16,343 bases of DNA from DAOUMU01 sp034409055 (GTDB lineage: Bacteria > Chloroflexota > Anaerolineae > 4572-78 > J111). The translations under genes were made by a program, and so were the position numbers. The first letter of the stretch is position 1; each line of letters starts with the position of its first letter. Location of the stretch: contig DAOUMU010000310.1 of the NCBI GenBank assembly GCA_034409055.1, forward strand, positions 1 to 16,343, written 5' to 3'. The notes beneath the pieces were generated by a model. It was given only the letters and a program-made list of their open reading frames with translations, did no database searches and was not told where the DNA came from. Shown here piece after piece: positions 14,475 to 16,343 of this stretch.

Positions 14475-14538
14475 TGGGACGTAACAGATTCCTCTTTTTT
14501 GTCAAGTCAGAGGGGTATACGCTACTGAGTTTTAAGAA

Positions 14539-14594
14539 TTCTAACCAAATTCATATGAAGTTCAAATGAAGTTTAAATCTTAATCGGTTATAAT
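14539..14594 (+). promoter_or_regulatory. Tandem 11-bp direct repeats abutting a TATAAT: OmpR/PhoB-type operator and promoter
   Basis: Four 11-bp steps follow head to tail: TTCTAACCAAA (14539), TTCATATGAAG (14550), TTCAAATGAAG (14561) and TTTAAATCTTA (14572-14582). A perfect TATAAT sits at 14589-14594 and there is no -35. Eleven-base direct repeats replacing the -35 are the layout of PhoB/PhoP-type winged-helix response-regulator sites. The transcript would start near 14601, at an inverted repeat GGATTG/CAATCC (14600-14625). The likely target is the secreted SH3 protein at 15338 through a long leader, or an unrecognised RNA. Confidence 0.5.
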
Positions 14595-14625
14595 TCGCTG
14601 GATTGGTATTATAATATAGCAATCC

Positions 14626-14790
14626 TGTTGCCTTTCCAAGACCTACTGGGATGAGCGTAGGAGGAACACGACAACGAATTAAGAAAGGAGCGAATTATAT
14701 CGAAGCCTTAACGAATTGAATGATGGGCATGGTTCATAAAGCCAAGAATTTTGGTTTACAATCCATCGCTTGGCGTGGCAGATAAACCAC
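14626..14790. other. Gene-free stretch
   Basis: There is a small stem CCTAC/GTAGG (14642-14661) and an AAGGAG (14685-14690) without a start codon at proper distance. A 21-codon frame from ATG 14720 has no ribosome site. I see nothing convincing. Confidence 0.4.
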
Positions 14791-14875
14791 GTGTTACGTG
14801 TCGCTTACGTGCTTGTGGCGGGGTATTACCTGGACACGCAACACGCAACACGTAACACGCAACACGCAACACGCA
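14791..14875. repeat. Six 7-bp tandem repeats with an upstream inverted partner
   Basis: ACACGCA occurs six times head to tail at 14834-14875 (the third is ACACGTA). GTGTTACGTGT at 14791-14801 is the exact reverse complement of ACACGTAACAC at 14848-14858, so the two parts can pair. It is probably a slippage-prone simple repeat. Confidence 0.75.
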
Positions 14876-14971
14876 GATTCTTGACAACAGTAGCCTTCAA
14901 TTTGTCAAGCCATTTTCATACGACTCTGAACTGTGCCAATATGGTTGCCGGTGCTGCTGGGGGTAAGTAGT

Positions 14972-15261
14972 ACTCGATGTGAAACCTGGCCGGGATATCC
15001 CCATATCCCGCCGACTCGATGCGAAACGTAGCCGGAGCATTCCTACTGCCGACGCGGTGCAAAACGTGGTGAGGGCATCCCTATGCCCTGCCGACGCGGT
15101 GCAAAACGTAGCGGGGGCATCCCCATGCCCCGCCGATTCGGTGCAAAACGTAGCGGGGGCATCCCCATGCCCCGCCGGTTTCGTGCAAAACATAGCCGGG
15201 GCATCCCTATGCCCTGCCGATTCGGTACGAAACGTAGCCGGGGCATCCCTATGCCCCGCTG
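14972..15261. repeat. Array of seven 42-bp tandem units, each with a central palindrome
   Basis: Units start at 14972, 15014, 15052, 15094, 15136, 15178 and 15220. All are 42 bp except the second (38 bp, a deletion that breaks its palindrome). Each has a GCAAAACGTAG-like half followed by a GGGGCAT-ccc(c/t)-ATGCCCC hairpin and CGCCG. Arms vary in matched pairs: unit 1 GGGATAT/ATATCCC, unit 3 AGGGCAT/ATGCCCT, units 4 and 5 GGGGCAT/ATGCCCC. Units are contiguous with no unique spacers, so this is not CRISPR. The array ends 76 bp before the secreted SH3 protein gene. Confidence 0.85.
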
Positions 15262-15295
15262 ACGCATAGGGATGCGCCAGCGACGGAGTTTCGCC
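15257..15295. repeat. Inverted, degenerate eighth copy closing the 42-bp array
   Basis: CGCTGACGCAT (15257-15267) and ATGCGCCAGCG (15272-15282) form an 11-bp stem with one mismatch around AGGG. Read on the - strand, the core is GCATCCCTATGC, and a GCGAAAC half follows at 15288-15294. The unit is therefore flipped relative to the array and could act as a stem-loop before the next gene. Confidence 0.55.
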
Positions 15296-15337
15296 CAAAA
15301 AATCAGACTAACTGTTATTCAGGAGGAAGTTATCACC

Positions 15338-16343
15338 ATGAACCGTCAACCATTGCTTTACAAAGTTGTCAACCTTGTTGCTTTGCTGTCCCTGCTAGTA
15401 CCGCTGTTGTTGAGCCTGGCCCCACCGGCCAACGCAGCGGTGACTACCCAGGCGGCAGCACCGGTTTCCCAAGTGGCGCCCACTGCGCCGTCCGAACGGG
15501 CCGAGGCCTGGCCTGGGCCGACGTTGCCGGAGATTGAGCCGTTTTTGCCTTTCCTTGACCCGACCGGCCTGGCCCTGGAAAAAGCAATAAAAGAGATTGC
15601 CCCAGGGGCTGGGTGGTTTGCCGGTCAGGACGTAGGACGTCCAAAGCCGGTAGCGCCCCAGCCTTCTGCCTCGGTGAATTCGCCGCGCTCCTCTGCAGCC
15701 CGGCCAACTTTGCCGGACCTCTTGAGGGGGAAAAGTTCCCATTTGCCCCAAGCCGGTGGTGAGCTGCCTGCTCCCACCAACCGGCAGACCCCCGCAGACT
15801 ATGAACAAAATAGGCCAGCGTTGGCTGAAAAGGAGAACGGCCAGGAAACAGCAACCGTGGCCCCAAAGCCCGTCTCCCAGCCTCAAGCCCAGCCTGATTT
15901 ACCGGCTGCCTCGGCTGTGGCTGAAGATCAACAGGCTTTATCTTCTAAGACCAACACCACCTGGCAGCCGAGCCCTTCGACGGTCCAGATTGACACCCAG
16001 CAAGTGCTTGCCACCGGTGACCGCGCTACCGACTCTGGCCTGCTGGCCCCAACAACGGCCCTTGATTGGGGAGTGGGCAATATTGTCGGTCTCTGTGAGG
16101 GCACCAAGATCCATCACGGACCAGGCTTAGCCTTTCATACCGTCGTCCCGGAGGATGACTGGGCGGTGATGGTTATTGAGGAGCCTCGAATTGTCAACGG
16201 CGAAATCTGGTGGAACACGAGCCGGTTTGCGGCCGGTGATCCCTCCGGCGGCACAGGCTGGGTTAGCCAGTCCCAGGCTGAAGGCAGTTGCACGGGTGGC
16301 GGTGGCGGTGGTCTGACCTGGGCCGTGGGTGAGAGTGTGGGTT
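15338..16343 (+). CDS. Secreted SH3-like domain protein, 5' part (runs off the window)
   Basis: ATG 15338 has AGGAGG at 15321-15326, 11 nt upstream. The 335 visible codons begin with a signal peptide (MNRQPLLYK, a Leu/Val-rich core, then APPANA, cleavage near residue 28-29). A long Pro/Ala/Gln-rich low-complexity region follows (about 30-240), which probably spans or binds the cell wall. Near residues 245-320 lies a bacterial SH3-like domain: LDWGVGNIVGLCEGTKIHHGP, a WAVMVIEEP strand, EIWWNTS and GWVSQSQAEGSC. After a Gly-rich linker the sequence LTWAVGESVG resembles the start of that domain, so a second copy probably begins at the window edge. Bacterial SH3 domains usually bind peptidoglycan or other wall polymers. 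The rest of the protein, and hence its enzymatic role if any, is not visible. Confidence 0.85.
   Translation, partial: MNRQPLLYKVVNLVALLSLLVPLLLSLAPPANAAVTTQAAAPVSQVAPTAPSERAEAWPGPTLPEIEPFLPFLDPTGLALEKAIKEIAPGAGWFAGQDVGRPKPVAPQPSASVNSPRSSAARPTLPDLLRGKSSHLPQAGGELPAPTNRQTPADYEQNRPALAEKENGQETATVAPKPVSQPQAQPDLPAASAVAEDQQALSSKTNTTWQPSPSTVQIDTQQVLATGDRATDSGLLAPTTALDWGVGNIVGLCEGTKIHHGPGLAFHTVVPEDDWAVMVIEEPRIVNGEIWWNTSRFAAGDPSGGTGWVSQSQAEGSCTGGGGGGLTWAVGESVG

Noticed and set aside
14770..14970. 66-codon frame across the 7-bp tandem repeat
   Set aside because: It reads through simple repeats and has no ribosome site or domain.
14972..15261. CRISPR-like array
   Set aside because: Units are contiguous copies with no unique spacers, and no cas genes are present.
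14897..15298. Open frames on both strands across the 42-bp array, giving 14-residue peptide repeats
   Set aside because: The unit is a multiple of three, so frames stay open by chance. There is no ribosome site, and both strands look equally protein-like.

Overview
The window reads as a chromosomal stretch from an uncultured Chloroflexota-like bacterium, probably of the Anaerolineae or a related lineage. This is inferred from large secreted proteins with SpaA-like, CARDB, DUF11 and SH3-like modules, Gly- or Pro/Thr-rich linkers, a hydrophobic YLPIV segment, LPxTG-type motifs, and intergenic DNA rich in palindromic repeats. No rRNA, tRNA, CRISPR array, transposase or phage gene is visible.

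Layout. (1) 3-3667, + strand: the 3' part of a large repeat-bearing surface protein, then a 332-bp gap holding a short palindrome, a 143-bp MITE-like element (13-bp perfect terminal inverted repeats, 8-bp flanking direct repeat) and a strong hairpin. A clear promoter then drives a second envelope protein with a DUF11-like domain and three successive LPxTG-like motifs before a C-terminal membrane anchor. A bidirectional terminator closes this block. (2) 8728-3821, - strand: a compact catabolic-looking operon of a FadR-type GntR regulator, a zinc alcohol/polyol dehydrogenase, a split transketolase (N and C subunits overlapping by ATGA) and a D-2-hydroxyacid dehydrogenase of the glyoxylate/hydroxypyruvate reductase type. 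Palindromes over its promoter suggest autoregulation. (3) 8729-9799: repeats, a strong + strand promoter followed by a rod-like palindrome of about 150 nt (possible structured RNA), and a small 100-aa protein. (4) 9800-12445: an 881-aa protein joining a clan GH-A-like glycosidase barrel to a SpoIID domain and two alternating pairs of carboxypeptidase-regulatory-like and unrecognised domains. (5) 12563-14034: xseA-xseB, exonuclease VII. (6) 14035-15337: 1.3 kb without a convincing gene, holding promoter-like sites, an 11-bp-period direct-repeat operator, palindromes, a 7-bp tandem repeat and seven 42-bp tandem units, each built on a palindrome. (7) 15338 to the end: the 5' part of a secreted SH3-domain protein.

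How the parts fit. The - strand operon looks like a pathway in which a polyol or sugar is oxidised to a ketose, a two-carbon ketol unit is moved by transketolase, and a 2-keto acid or glyoxylate-type product is reduced. The substrate cannot be read from the sequence. The flanking + strand genes are mostly envelope proteins. The most unusual items are the glycosidase-SpoIID fusion with its duplicated unrecognised domain, the triple LPxTG tail, and several repeat families whose hairpin arms change in a compensated way between copies.
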